A DNA stretch of 64,000 nt from Arthrobacter sp. ISL-48 (lineage in GTDB: Bacteria; Actinomycetota; Actinomycetes; Actinomycetales; Micrococcaceae). Both the position numbers and the translations under genes were made by a program. The stretch covers positions 27,185-91,184 of the forward strand of contig NZ_JAGGPL010000020.1 in the NCBI RefSeq assembly GCF_018613805.1. The letters run 5' to 3'. Position 1 is the first letter of the stretch. Each line of letters opens with the position of its first letter. This document shows positions 16,947 through 25,587 of this stretch, in pieces. The notes beneath the pieces are model-generated. The model was given only the letters and a program-made list of their open reading frames with translations, did not search any database and was not told the DNA's origin.

Positions 16947-17423
16947 ATGATGGACAATTTCACGCCGGGCCCCTTCACCGACGAGCTGCGTACCGCCGGC
17001 ATTCCGGACCACCTCCACGATTGGCTGGGCGCATTTGGCGTCGGAACCCTGGTGGTGAAGATGGGGATCCGCTTCCTCGAGATGAGCCCGGAACGGACGG
17101 TCGCCACCATGCCGGTGGAAGGCAACACCCAGGTCGCAGGCATCCTGCACGGCGGCGCACACGTGGTGCTGGCTGAAACCCTGGGATCCTTTGCTGCGGG
17201 CATGCACGCAGGGGCAGGCCGCCACGCCCTGGGCATCGAGGTCAGCGCCACCCATCACCGCGCCATTGCCGGCGGAACCGTAACGGGGACGTGCACTGCC
17301 ATCCATCTGGGACGCACCGTGGCAACGCACGAGATCGTCATGACCGACGAAAAGGGGCGCAGACTGTCCACCGCACGGATCACCAACCTGCTGCGAGACA
17401 ACGACGCCACTGCGGCGGGCTGA
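16947..17423 (+). CDS. PaaI-family hotdog-fold thioesterase
   Basis: A 158-residue hotdog thioesterase expected to hydrolyse an acyl-CoA. The family core is QVAGILHGGAHVVLAETLGSFAA, with the HGG motif and the Glu on the following helix (ETLGS). GIEVSATHHRAIAGGTVTG forms the second strand pair. The closest style is ComA/PaaI (menaquinone or phenylacetate thioesterases); the substrate cannot be fixed. ATG 16947 or the next codon 16950 can start it. It is divergent from polA with almost no spacer. Confidence 0.87.
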   Translation: MMDNFTPGPFTDELRTAGIPDHLHDWLGAFGVGTLVVKMGIRFLEMSPERTVATMPVEGNTQVAGILHGGAHVVLAETLGSFAAGMHAGAGRHALGIEVSATHHRAIAGGTVTGTCTAIHLGRTVATHEIVMTDEKGRRLSTARITNLLRDNDATAAG

Positions 17424-17454
17424 TTGCCGGGTCCAAATTCAACCGGCGGCGCCT

Positions 17455-18018
17455 TCAGGCGCCGGCTGCACCGGCCTTCGAGCTAAACGCATAACGCAGT
17501 TCCACAATCCCCCGTCCCAAGGTGCGCGAGGCGGTCAACTCAAGTGGCGGCGTCGGGCCTTCCAACGGCAGCAGCCGCTTTCCGTCCCCAAGGACCACCG
17601 GGATGACTGAGACGATGAGCTCGTCCAGCAGCCCGGCGTCGGCGAACTGGGCGGCCAGGTTGCCGCCGCCCACCACCCACACGTTCTTGCCCGCGGCGTC
17701 GTCCTTGAAATCCTGGACAAATTCGCGGACGTGGCCGCGCACGAAAGTGACGTCCGATCCGGGCGGTGCGGCATGCTCATGGCGCGTGAAGATGTAACAG
17801 CGCGTTGAAGGGTAGGGCCAGTTTTCCGGCTCGTGCTCCATCAGCCAGGCGAACGTTTCCCCGCCCATAACGATGCAGCCCACGCCGTCCATGAACGACT
17901 CGTAGCTTTCCTTGCCACCCTCGAAGCCGTCAAACTGCAGGAGCCAGGCCAGGTCATCGTTCGCGGTGGCAATGAAACCGTCGAGGGATGAAGCCACAAA
18001 GTACTGGATACGGGACAT
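17455..18018 (-). CDS. RibD C-terminal / dihydrofolate reductase family protein
   Basis: A 187-residue reductase-fold protein. RIQYFVASSLDGFIATANDDLAWL at the start and NVWVVGGGNLAAQFADAGLLDEL with VIPVVLGDGKRLLP are the family marks (NADPH-binding GGG and the substrate strand). Stand-alone RibD_C proteins reduce pyrimidine or pteridine-like compounds; the true substrate is unknown. The ATG lies 6 nt after TAGGCT. A short hairpin GGCGCC-TTCA-GGCGCC (17448-17463) overlaps its 3' end and faces the thioesterase. Confidence 0.87.
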   Translation of the reverse strand: MSRIQYFVASSLDGFIATANDDLAWLLQFDGFEGGKESYESFMDGVGCIVMGGETFAWLMEHEPENWPYPSTRCYIFTRHEHAAPPGSDVTFVRGHVREFVQDFKDDAAGKNVWVVGGGNLAAQFADAGLLDELIVSVIPVVLGDGKRLLPLEGPTPPLELTASRTLGRGIVELRYAFSSKAGAAGA

Positions 18019-18024
18019 GAGTCC

Positions 18025-18030
18025 AGCCTA
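18025..18030 (-). promoter_or_regulatory. -10 box TAGGCT of the leaderless RibD-like gene
   Basis: TAGGCT, six bases, ATG at 18018 on the minus strand. Confidence 0.45.
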
Positions 18031-18074
18031 GCCAAGGGCCTGGGCGGTGCCCAGAAGCTGAACCCGCCGCCGGG

Positions 18075-18296
18075 CTACTTGCTGAAGTACGGGATGATCA
18101 GGTACAGCCCGTACAGCACGGCCAGGCCGCACAACCCGAAGCAGACGTACGCCAGTGACCGCGTCAGCCGCGGCGAGGCCTGCTCCGCGTCGCCGGCAAT
18201 GGCCGTAAGCCGGACGGCGAATGAGTACAGGACCACCACGGTCACTGCGGCGACCAGGGTTGCGCCGCCCACTGTCAGGAGTTCCAACCACTTCAT
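18075..18296 (-). CDS. Small membrane protein downstream of pit
   Basis: A 73-residue protein with two hydrophobic helices, TVGGATLVAAVTVVVLYSFA and YVCFGLCGLAVLYGLYLIIP, joined by a short acidic loop. Its ATG overlaps the stop of the phosphate transporter gene (ATGA), so the two are one operon. It is not a family I can name; the context suggests an accessory of the transporter or simply a conserved small membrane protein. Confidence 0.7.
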   Translation of the reverse strand: MKWLELLTVGGATLVAAVTVVVLYSFAVRLTAIAGDAEQASPRLTRSLAYVCFGLCGLAVLYGLYLIIPYFSK

Positions 18297-19510
18297 CGCT
18301 GAGTATCCTTCGGCTTGTTCGCTTTTGCCCTGGCCCGGGCAAGGGCTTTCTTCTTGGCGAAGCGGACGGCCTGCCCGGCTTCCTCGACCTCCACGGCATT
18401 GTGGTGGCCCACGTCCGACTTACGGGAATAGAAGAACATGAACAGCACGGCGGCGGTGCCGACGACGGCGGCGATCACCACACCCACCACGCCCGTCTTG
18501 ACGAGCAGCGCCGTGAGCGCGCCGACGATGCCGGCAGCGGGGAGCGTGAAGAGCCATCCCAGCGCGATCTTGCCCACCATGTTCCAGCGCACGGTGGTGC
18601 CCTTGCGGCCCATTCCCGAACCGATGACCGAACCTGAGGCCACTTGAGTGGTAGAAAGCGCGAAGCCCAGGTGCGAGGACGCGAGAATGGCGGAGGCCGT
18701 GCTCGTCTCGGCGGCGAAGCCCTGTGCCGGCTTGACCTCCGTGAGCCCCGATCCCATGGTGCGGATGATGCGCCAGCCGCCGGCATACGTGCCGACGGCG
18801 ATCGCCAGGGCACAGGCGGCAATAACCCAGAGCTGCGGACCGGTGCCCGTGGGCTGCGTGCCTGCAGCGATCAGGACCAGCGTGATGATGCCCATGGTTT
18901 TCTGCGCGTCGTTGGTGCCGTGGGCCAGCGCCACGAGGCTGGACGTGAAGATCTGCCCGGTGCGGAAACCGCCGCGCTTCTGGGTGAGCTTACTGCCCGT
19001 CTCCGGGTCATGACGTGCGGTCAGGGCATAGGCGAGACGTGTGCAGATGTAGGCCACAGCGCCAGCAATGACCGGCGCAAAAACAGCCGGCAGGATGACT
19101 TTCTGAAGCAGGACCTCCAGATTCACGGAGCTGAAGCCGATGCCCGCAATAGCTGCGCCGATCAGCCCGCCGAAGAGGGCATGGGATGAGCTCGACGGGA
19201 GCCCTTTAAGCCAGGTGATCATGTTCCACAGAACGGCCCCCATCAGGCCTGCAAAAATGATGTCCGGGGTGATCTGGACACCGCCGGACCCTTCCCTGAT
19301 GATGCCGCCGGAGACAGTCTTGGCCACCTCCGTCGACAGGAAGGCGCCCACCAGGTTCAGAACGGCCGCGAGCGCCACTGCAGTCTTCGGTTTGATGGCA
19401 CCGGTGGCGATGGGCGTAGCCATCGCGTTGGCGGTGTCATGAAAGCCGTTCGTGAAGTCGAAAAATAGTGCCAGTGCGATGACCAGCGCCACCATTAAGG
19501 TGATATCCAC
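18293..19510 (-). CDS. pit: PiT-family inorganic phosphate transporter
   Basis: A 405-residue PiT (PHO4) permease that imports phosphate, often as a metal-phosphate complex, with protons. The two inverted repeats carry the family signatures: FDFTNGFHDTANAMATPIATGA in the first half and SLVALAHGTNDAQKTMGIITL in the second. About ten membrane helices are visible and the charged C-terminus (FAKKKALARARAKANKPK) is cytoplasmic. The start used is GTG 19510, for which I see neither a ribosome site nor a -10 box, so the exact start is less sure. Confidence 0.93.
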   Translation of the reverse strand: MDITLMVALVIALALFFDFTNGFHDTANAMATPIATGAIKPKTAVALAAVLNLVGAFLSTEVAKTVSGGIIREGSGGVQITPDIIFAGLMGAVLWNMITWLKGLPSSSSHALFGGLIGAAIAGIGFSSVNLEVLLQKVILPAVFAPVIAGAVAYICTRLAYALTARHDPETGSKLTQKRGGFRTGQIFTSSLVALAHGTNDAQKTMGIITLVLIAAGTQPTGTGPQLWVIAACALAIAVGTYAGGWRIIRTMGSGLTEVKPAQGFAAETSTASAILASSHLGFALSTTQVASGSVIGSGMGRKGTTVRWNMVGKIALGWLFTLPAAGIVGALTALLVKTGVVGVVIAAVVGTAAVLFMFFYSRKSDVGHHNAVEVEEAGQAVRFAKKKALARARAKANKPKDTQR

Positions 19511-19662
19511 CTGTTGCCCAATCTGCAGAGTCGACGTTCAGCAGTTTCTTTCTCCGCCTGTCTTGCACAGCATAATTCACCCGGTGTTCGGGTGGAATGA
19601 CCTGTGGTTGTTTACAGAACCGGCTTGAAACCTTATCGATCGTACGCGTCCCGGGCATGAGG

Positions 19663-20172
19663 TCAAAACACCGGCTGTTCCAGGAATGACCGGACAGAGG
19701 AGAGCTCACGGGGCGAGATTCCCCGCCGCGGATCGGGGGACACGAGGAGTATGCGCCGGCCCAGGAACCTGGCCCATGCTTGGGCCTCCTGTTCAAAACG
19801 GAGCTGGTCGTCAATCCACACCAGGGCGTCGGGACCGGAGGCAGCCACGTCTTCCTGGATTGCGCGAAGTTTCCACCAGCCTTCTCCCGTCGTTTCGCCG
19901 TCGGCGGTCAGGTAGGGCCAGTGGCCGGCGTGGAGGTCAATTGCCGGGCAGAGATATTCCGGCGCCAGGTCTTCCCAGCTGGTGAGCCACACGCACCGCA
20001 GCCCTGCCCGACTGGCAAGGCTGTTCAATCCGTCAACCAGCTCCTGCGCGAAGGCCACGGAGAGCAGCCCGGCGTTGGCGAACCGCCACTCAGAGCCCCA
20101 CTCGCTCTCGCCTACGGGACCGAATGGACAGACCACGCCGTCCACGTCCAAGTAGAGGGAAGCCCTGGTCAT
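19663..20172 (-). CDS. HAD-like protein of the Swiss-Army-Knife RNA repair (HAD_SAK) type
   Basis: A 169-residue haloacid-dehalogenase-like protein. It opens with LYLDVDGVVCPFGP (the DxD nucleophile motif). A middle Thr/Ser motif sits in CVWLTSWED and the acidic motif in ALVWIDDQLRFE. This three-part pattern recalls the HAD domain described in Swiss-Army-Knife RNA repair proteins; here it stands alone. ATG 20172 has AGGG 8 nt upstream and is preferred over GTG 20178. The gene follows the 227-residue protein below by 18 bp. A second gene of the same kind is at 56044-56535. Confidence 0.65.
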   Translation of the reverse strand: MTRASLYLDVDGVVCPFGPVGESEWGSEWRFANAGLLSVAFAQELVDGLNSLASRAGLRCVWLTSWEDLAPEYLCPAIDLHAGHWPYLTADGETTGEGWWKLRAIQEDVAASGPDALVWIDDQLRFEQEAQAWARFLGRRILLVSPDPRRGISPRELSSVRSFLEQPVF

Positions 20173-20190
20173 GGCCACTGCCCTGGCGGG

Positions 20191-20874
20191 TCAGCGCTGA
20201 GGGAAGTCCGAGGAATGGCCGGTGTCCAGCATCGGCGCGACCCTTTCCTCGAGGGCGGCTACGGTTGCGTCCGGGAGGACGATGAGACCGTCAAGTTCCC
20301 GGCGGGCTCTCTTGTACGCGGCCTGCCGCTCGGCCGGTGTGGCGGCGTCATTTTCAGCGAGCCGCAGCAGTTTCCGGGCGGTAGCCAGCCGCTCACGTTC
20401 CGGCCCGGAAAAGTTGGTGTCCCTGATCCGCCGGGCTTCCCGCTCGGCAACTGAGAAGGCCACTTCAAAACTGTTGACTGCTGCCCGGTAGGCCTCAAGC
20501 CTCGAGGGGGCGGCCAGGTCTTTGGCCGAGGGAGGCCGCAATCCGTCCGCCTCCCGCTTGGCCCGCAGGAAGGCCACGGTCAGCGGTTCGCGGACATCAG
20601 TCATGAGCGGAAAATCGATGAGCTTGCCGACGTCCAGTTCATAGTCCAGCCACCGCCGGTTCACCGCATCGTGGGCGGACATGAGCGACTCCACCTCGGC
20701 AAGGGCCACCTGTTCGGCCTGCACCGAATGGTTCCGGAGCCGGTAAAGCTCCACCCTCCGCTGGTGCCGGCGTTCAGTGGCCTTTTGCCACGACCGGGCC
20801 CAGCCGCCCATCAGGCCGCTCAGGGGGAAGACCAACCACCAGTTATGGGCCAGGAAATCGAAGAGGGGCTGCAC
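20191..20874 (-). CDS. Hypothetical protein with one N-terminal membrane helix
   Basis: About 227 residues from GTG 20874. The N-terminus has one hydrophobic stretch, WWLVFPLSGLMGGW, followed by a long charged, probably helical and coiled-coil region (KATERRHQRRVELYRLRNHS, then RLEAYRAAVNSFEVAFSVAE and REARRIRD). This looks like an anchored protein with a cytoplasmic helical body. I do not recognise a family. A much longer open frame continues to 21300 but would lie antiparallel in frame over the hydroxylase gene end, so the shorter start is chosen. It likely shares a transcript with the HAD_SAK-like gene. Confidence 0.6.
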   Translation of the reverse strand: MQPLFDFLAHNWWLVFPLSGLMGGWARSWQKATERRHQRRVELYRLRNHSVQAEQVALAEVESLMSAHDAVNRRWLDYELDVGKLIDFPLMTDVREPLTVAFLRAKREADGLRPPSAKDLAAPSRLEAYRAAVNSFEVAFSVAEREARRIRDTNFSGPERERLATARKLLRLAENDAATPAERQAAYKRARRELDGLIVLPDATVAALEERVAPMLDTGHSSDFPQR

Positions 20875-20932
20875 GCTTCCATCGTCGCACCGCGTGCAGC
20901 CCACCTCAAGGACGGGCCACACCGTGAGGGCC

Positions 20933-22183
20933 TCAGGCCGAAAGCAGCGCGGTCCGCGTATCGCTGGGCTTTGCCGGTGTTCCCGGCTGGTCCACGCCGT
21001 AGAGCCAGTCGTTGTACTGGTAGTCGCCGTCCTTCCGGCTCTTGAAGAGCAGGTTCCGCAGGGTCCGCGATAGTCCGGAGACGTGCCAGGACTCGCCCCA
21101 GATGCGGGCCGTGCGCTGGACGCGGGCGGTTCGGGCGGCGCGCCGGGCGTTGAACTCTCTGATTGCCCTGTCCCAGGCGCCGGTGTCCACGCCGCCGTCG
21201 GTGAAGACAGTCCCGCGGCTGACATCCTGGAGAACAGCTGCGTCTTCGAGAGCCTGGCAGGCACCCTGGGCAAGGTACTGCAGCATGGGGTGTGCGGCAT
21301 CGCCCATCAGGACCAGCCTGCCGGCCACCCAGTTTTCGATCGGGTTCCGGTCGTACATAGGCCAGCGGACGCCCGTGGCCAGGTTCTTGAGGGCGTCCTG
21401 GACCGCAGGCACGCAATCCTTGTAGGCGGCCTCCAGCTCATCCACGCCGCCGTATTGCTCCTCGCCCCGCTCAAAGGAAGGGGATTTGAAGACGGCAACA
21501 GTGTTGAGCAGTTCGCCTTTGCGGAGCGGGTACTGCACCAGGTGGCAGTCCGGGCCGAGGTAGACGATGACGTCCTCGAGGTCGGCCGTGGGAGTTTCCG
21601 CGGTGATGGGAACGGTTCCGCGGTAGGCAACGTACGACGACGAGACGGGGCCGTCCTGGGCAACAGCGGACCGGAGGGTGGACTTGAGCCCATCGGCGCC
21701 GACCACAACGTCGGCCTCATACACTTCGCCGCCTGCCGTGTGTGCTACGCCGCGGCCGTTCACCGTTTCCACTGACTCCACCATGACGTCGTTGACGAGG
21801 CGGACTCCGGCGTCCTGGCAGGCCTCGAGGAGCACCCGGTGCAGGTCGCTGCGGTGAATCACGACGTAGGGCGCGCCGTAGCGCTCCACGAACTCGCCGC
21901 CGAGCGTCTGGCGGGTCAGCTCCTCACCGGTAACCGCGTCGCGGAACACCAGGTGCTTGGGTTGGACGCCGACTTCGAGCGCCTTCTCCAGGAGGCCCCA
22001 ACGCTTGAGGACACGTGAAGCGTTGGGTGCCATCTGCAGCCCTGCGCCGACCTCGCCGAATTCCGGGGCACGCTCGACCAGGGTCACGTCGGCACCGTTC
22101 TCGCGGAGGGCCAGGGCGCCGGCCAGGCCGGCCATTCCACCTCCGATAACGAGGACATCGGTGGACACTTTGGGGTCAGACAT
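20933..22183 (-). CDS. 3-hydroxybenzoate 6-hydroxylase (FAD monooxygenase)
   Basis: A 416-residue flavoprotein monooxygenase. The FAD Rossmann motif is VLVIGGGMAGLAGALAL, the second FAD motif VVGADGLKSTLRSAV, and the GD motif RLVLMGDAAHPMLQYLAQGACQALEDA. This is the salicylate/3-hydroxybenzoate hydroxylase group, which adds a hydroxyl with NAD(P)H and oxygen. The context fixes the likely reaction: 3-hydroxybenzoate to gentisate, feeding the dioxygenase 3 kb away. Its ATG overlaps the MFS gene end by 8 bp, with GGAG 7 nt upstream, so transport and first oxidation are cotranscribed. Confidence 0.85.
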   Translation of the reverse strand: MSDPKVSTDVLVIGGGMAGLAGALALRENGADVTLVERAPEFGEVGAGLQMAPNASRVLKRWGLLEKALEVGVQPKHLVFRDAVTGEELTRQTLGGEFVERYGAPYVVIHRSDLHRVLLEACQDAGVRLVNDVMVESVETVNGRGVAHTAGGEVYEADVVVGADGLKSTLRSAVAQDGPVSSSYVAYRGTVPITAETPTADLEDVIVYLGPDCHLVQYPLRKGELLNTVAVFKSPSFERGEEQYGGVDELEAAYKDCVPAVQDALKNLATGVRWPMYDRNPIENWVAGRLVLMGDAAHPMLQYLAQGACQALEDAAVLQDVSRGTVFTDGGVDTGAWDRAIREFNARRAARTARVQRTARIWGESWHVSGLSRTLRNLLFKSRKDGDYQYNDWLYGVDQPGTPAKPSDTRTALLSA

Positions 22184-23471
22184 TGTTGTCTCCTACTCCG
22201 GTTGGGGTTTTGGACGTGATTTTGATGCTGATGGCGCCGAGCAGGATGGCTGCGACGGCGGCTGCCGCGGCGAAGGCGAGGAAGTTTGAGCTGACGCCCA
22301 GTCCGGCTGCCAACAGCAGCCCTCCGGCCTGCGGCGCCGCAACGGCGCCGATCCGGCCAACGCCGAGCGCCCAGCCGAGGGCGGTGCCCCGGAGGTGCGC
22401 AGGGTAGTGGCTGGCCACGGCCGCGATGACCAGACACTGGGTGCCGTGCGTTCCGACTCCGGCCAGGACCAGCATCAGGTAGACCACCGTGACTGGCGGC
22501 CCGGCGACGAGGACCCCCAGGGCGACGGCGGCGACGGCGGCTGCCGCTATGGCGGCCGGCACCGGTCCAAAGCGGGTACCGGCCCAGGCAGTGATGACGG
22601 AGCCGGCCACCGCACCGAGGTTCAGGGCAAGTGCAAAGGTCAGGGCCGATCCTAGGTTGTATCCGGCCAGCTGCATCAGGTTGGGCAGCCACGTACCCAG
22701 CCCGTACCAGGCGAAGAGCGTCACCAGCGTGGCGAAGGCATACAGGAGGCTCATGCCAAGGAACGGGGCCCGGAGCAGGGAACCGAAGCCGGCAGGTTCC
22801 TTGGCCTGGTCACCGGCACGCACCGGGGACAGTGTCTCGGGCAGGTAGCGAAGACCCAGCGGAATGACAACGAGCAGTGCCAGGACCGCGATGAGGAACA
22901 TCGCAGGCCAGCCGAAAGCGGGAATGAGCGGAATGCCCGCCGACGCTGCAATCGAGCCACCGATCGGAACGCCGGACATCATCAGGGTGGCAATGGTGGA
23001 CCGCCATTTTGCGGGCACCAGTTCGGCCACCAGCGCGTTGGCCGACGGAACCAGCCCGCCCAACCCAATGCCGGCCAGCAGCCGTAGTCCGCCGAAGACG
23101 GGGGCGTTCGGAGCAAAGGCGCAGAGGATGGTAAAGATCGAGAACACGATTGCGCATCCGAGGATCGTCCGGCGGCGCCCGAAGGCGTCGGACATCCTGC
23201 CGGCGAAGATGGCGCCGATCATCATGCCCAGGAAAGCCATGGAACCGACGGTGCCGGCGGTAGCTTTGGTCAGCCCCCAGCCAGTGTCATTGATGAGCGA
23301 AGACTGCACGGTGCCATAGACAATGAGGTCATAGCCGTCAAAGACGACCAGAAGCCAACAGACAAGGACTGCAATAGAGGACTGCCTGGTGAACCGGGAG
23401 TTGGCCGCGGCCGGACGGGTCACGCCGTCGAAGGGCCGCTCCGGCGCTGCAGCGGAAGTTAGGTGATTCAT
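22176..23471 (-). CDS. Aromatic acid:H+ symporter (AAHS) family MFS transporter
   Basis: A 431-residue 12-helix importer of the AAHS group (BenK/PcaK-like), expected to bring in 3-hydroxybenzoate or gentisate. Helix 1 has LVVFDGYDLIVYGTV, the DGYD-type signature of the group. The loop 2-3 motif is GRMSDAFGRRRTILG, and FGGLRLLAGIGLGGLVPSA precedes helix 5. The ATG at 23471 is the first possible start, but GGAGGA touches it almost directly, so the ribosome site spacing is odd. It diverges from iclR over 48 bp. Confidence 0.88.
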   Translation of the reverse strand: MNHLTSAAAPERPFDGVTRPAAANSRFTRQSSIAVLVCWLLVVFDGYDLIVYGTVQSSLINDTGWGLTKATAGTVGSMAFLGMMIGAIFAGRMSDAFGRRRTILGCAIVFSIFTILCAFAPNAPVFGGLRLLAGIGLGGLVPSANALVAELVPAKWRSTIATLMMSGVPIGGSIAASAGIPLIPAFGWPAMFLIAVLALLVVIPLGLRYLPETLSPVRAGDQAKEPAGFGSLLRAPFLGMSLLYAFATLVTLFAWYGLGTWLPNLMQLAGYNLGSALTFALALNLGAVAGSVITAWAGTRFGPVPAAIAAAAVAAVALGVLVAGPPVTVVYLMLVLAGVGTHGTQCLVIAAVASHYPAHLRGTALGWALGVGRIGAVAAPQAGGLLLAAGLGVSSNFLAFAAAAAVAAILLGAISIKITSKTPTGVGDNNV

Positions 23472-23507
23472 TCCTCCACTGTCGTGGACCCCACACGGAC
23501 CGGCCCA

Positions 23508-23530
23508 TATAATTCTGTCATGCAGAACTT
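23508..23530 (+). promoter_or_regulatory. iclR leaderless promoter overlapped by IclR operator 1
   Basis: TATAAT (23508-23513) stands 6 nt before the iclR ATG at 23520. Over it lies AATTCTG-TCATG-CAGAACTT (23511-23530), an inverted repeat with the same ATTCTG-N5-CAGAA format as the operator before the dioxygenase. Binding here would block iclR itself and could control the divergent transporter. Confidence 0.7.
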
Positions 23531-24317
23531 GCCGGTCCACAAGAAGCCCGCGTACTCCATCGAGGCGGTAGACAACGCATTGCAGCTGCTGCAGCTGTTG
23601 CGCGATGGCGGGAGCCTGCGTCTCAAGGATGCAGCCCGGGAGCTCGGCGTTGCGCCCTCCACCGCGCACCGGCTGCTTGCCATGCTGGTGTACCGCGGCT
23701 TTGCGGTCCAGGACGAGTCCCGGCGGTACGTGCCTGGACCCGCGATGGGCGGAGGACCGGCAGGCGTCAGCTGGACCCGCCTGCTCCGGGAAGTGGCCCG
23801 GCCCCACATGGAGCTGTTGTGCTCCCGCGTCAATGAAACCGTCAACCTCATGATCCGGGTGGGAACCAAGGTCCGGTTTCTTGAGACAGTGGAGAGCACC
23901 AGCGTGCTCCGCGTGGGTGACCGGCAGGGAACGGTCCTTCCCGCCAACAAGGCTTCCGGCGGCAAGGCGATGCTGGCCGAACTGGAGCCCGCCATGATCG
24001 AGCAGCTGTTCCGCAGCCAAAACGCGGGGATCGGCGGTGACAACATTCCCGACGCCGAGTACCCCGCCTTCCTGCGCGAACTGGATATGGTCCGCAGCAA
24101 CGGCTTTGCAGCCAACTTCGAGGGCACCGAAGAGGGCATCAGCGCCTTGGGCATGGCCTTGCGCAACCGAAGAGGCGAAGTGATTGGGGCGCTGAGCGTT
24201 GCCACCCCCACGGGCAGGTTCCGTGGACTGTTCGACGCCGGACTCGTTGGCGTCATGCTGGAGACCCGGCGACAGCTGGAGATCGACATTGCGGCGAACC
24301 CGGCAGAGGAAGACTGA
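23520..24317 (+). CDS. IclR-family regulator of the gentisate pathway
   Basis: A 265-residue IclR-type regulator. The winged helix (about residues 12-75) has DNALQLLQLLRDGGSLRLKD and ELGVAPSTAHRLLAMLVYRGFAVQD. The effector domain carries VGTKVRFLETVES, VLPANKASGGKAMLAEL and the C-terminal IGALSVATPTGRF. It lies between the transporter/hydroxylase operon and the ring-cleavage operon, so an aromatic acid or gentisate is the likely effector. Start at ATG 23520, 6 nt after TATAAT. Confidence 0.9.
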   Translation: MQNLPVHKKPAYSIEAVDNALQLLQLLRDGGSLRLKDAARELGVAPSTAHRLLAMLVYRGFAVQDESRRYVPGPAMGGGPAGVSWTRLLREVARPHMELLCSRVNETVNLMIRVGTKVRFLETVESTSVLRVGDRQGTVLPANKASGGKAMLAELEPAMIEQLFRSQNAGIGGDNIPDAEYPAFLRELDMVRSNGFAANFEGTEEGISALGMALRNRRGEVIGALSVATPTGRFRGLFDAGLVGVMLETRRQLEIDIAANPAEED

Positions 24318-24356
24318 CAGCCAGCCCCTAACCTGGCGGGGCGCAAGCCGTCGCAC

Positions 24357-24377
24357 AAATTCTGGTGTACAGAATTT
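24357..24377. promoter_or_regulatory. IclR operator 2 before gentisate dioxygenase
   Basis: A perfect inverted repeat: AAATTCTG, five bases GTGTA, CAGAATTT. It is about 80 bp upstream of the dioxygenase start and shares arms and spacer with the site at the iclR start. A TTGAAG hexamer (24391-24396) just downstream could belong to the promoter. Confidence 0.72.
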
Positions 24378-24453
24378 GATGGGGATTTAGTTGAAGTTGT
24401 TCCTAGAGTCTGTGGTACGCCCTATCGCTATCCGCACTCACCGAGGAGGCCCC

Positions 24454-25587
24454 GTGTCCATCAGCGCCGGGAACACGACCCACGATTCAGTTGCCGCAGG
24501 CCTTGCCGTTCCGGAGCCGACGCGTGAAGAGGCCATGCAGCTTGAGCAGCTGTACCGGGATTTCGAGAGCGGCAACCTGATCCCGTTGTGGACGGAGATC
24601 GCGGATCTGATGCCGATGGTCCCCTCCCCCAAGGCCGTGCCTCACATCTGGCGTTGGAGTGACCTCTACCCGTTGGCCGCCCGTGCCGGAGATCTGGTTC
24701 CGGTGGGCCGCGGTGGGGAGAGGCGGGCCATCGCGTTGGCGAACCCGGGCCTGGGTGGTACTCCGTATGCGACGCCGACCTTGTGGGCCGCAATCCAGTA
24801 CCTGGGCGCCCACGAGACGGCGCCGGAGCACCGGCATTCACAGAACGCCTTCCGCTTCGTCGTTGAGGGCGACGGCGTGTGGACGGTGGTCAACGGCGAT
24901 CCCGTGGCGATGCGCCGCGGGGACTTCCTGCTGACTCCGGGCTGGAACTTCCACGGCCACCACAACGACACCGACCAGCCGATGGCCTGGATCGACGGGC
25001 TGGACATCCCGTTCGTGCACTACGCGGACGCGGGGTTCTTCGAGTTCGGCACTGAACGAGTCACTGATGAGGCCACCCCCGACATTTCCCGGTCAGAGCG
25101 GCTGTGGGCACACCCGGGCCTGCGGCCACTGTCGGGCCTTGATGACACAACAAATTCGCCCATCGCCGCGTACCGGTGGGAACACACCGACCGGGCTCTG
25201 GCCGAGCAGCTGCTGCTGGAGGATGAGGGCCACCCGGCGACTGTGTCCCAGGGCCACGCCGCCGTCAGGTACTCGAACCCGACCACGGGCCGGGATGTGA
25301 TGCCGACCATCCGGGCGGAGTTCCACCGGCTCCGCGCCGGCGCCTCGACTCCGGCCCTGCGGGAGGTTGGGTCCAGCGTCTGGCAGGTCTTCGAAGGCAC
25401 CGGCACCGTGGTGCTCAACGGCGAGGCCAAGGAACTGGCCAAGGGCGACCTGTTTGTCGTCCCCTCCTGGACCGAATGGTCCCTGCAGGCCGGAACGGAA
25501 TTCGATCTGTTCCGGTTCAGTGACGCCCCGATTTTTGAACGCCTGAACTTTAACCGCACCTATATCGAAGGACGCAACACCCGATGA
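24454..25587 (+). CDS. Gentisate 1,2-dioxygenase
   Basis: A 377-residue bicupin dioxygenase that opens the gentisate ring to maleylpyruvate with ferrous iron. The first cupin has ETAPEHRHSQNAFRFVVEGDG, with the HxH iron ligands, then TPGWNFHGHHND. The second cupin (about residues 270-370) has VWQVFEGTGTVVLNGEAKEL and VVPSWTEWSLQAG. Length fits the family. GTG 24454 has GAGGAGG 4-6 nt upstream and is preferred over an upstream TTG. Its stop overlaps the next ATG (ATGA), starting a three-gene ring-cleavage operon. Confidence 0.93.
   Translation: MSISAGNTTHDSVAAGLAVPEPTREEAMQLEQLYRDFESGNLIPLWTEIADLMPMVPSPKAVPHIWRWSDLYPLAARAGDLVPVGRGGERRAIALANPGLGGTPYATPTLWAAIQYLGAHETAPEHRHSQNAFRFVVEGDGVWTVVNGDPVAMRRGDFLLTPGWNFHGHHNDTDQPMAWIDGLDIPFVHYADAGFFEFGTERVTDEATPDISRSERLWAHPGLRPLSGLDDTTNSPIAAYRWEHTDRALAEQLLLEDEGHPATVSQGHAAVRYSNPTTGRDVMPTIRAEFHRLRAGASTPALREVGSSVWQVFEGTGTVVLNGEAKELAKGDLFVVPSWTEWSLQAGTEFDLFRFSDAPIFERLNFNRTYIEGRNTR

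Noticed and set aside
16948..17251. N-terminal extension of polA to 17251
   Set aside because: It would overlap the divergent thioesterase gene and lacks PolA-like sequence; GTG 16927 has a fitting -10 box.
19574..19600. PHO-box-like direct repeats before pit (TTCACCC...TTCGGGT)
   Set aside because: Only two weak copies, partly explained by a small hairpin CACCCG-N5-CGGGTG; not enough to call PhoP control.
20875..21300. Longer start of the 227-residue hypothetical protein
   Set aside because: The extra 142 residues are low-complexity Ser/Pro/Thr/Arg sequence produced by the overlapping hydroxylase gene in another frame.
23472..24356. N-terminal extension of the aromatic-acid transporter through iclR
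   Set aside because: The region is the antisense of iclR; transporter homology begins at the ATG 23471.
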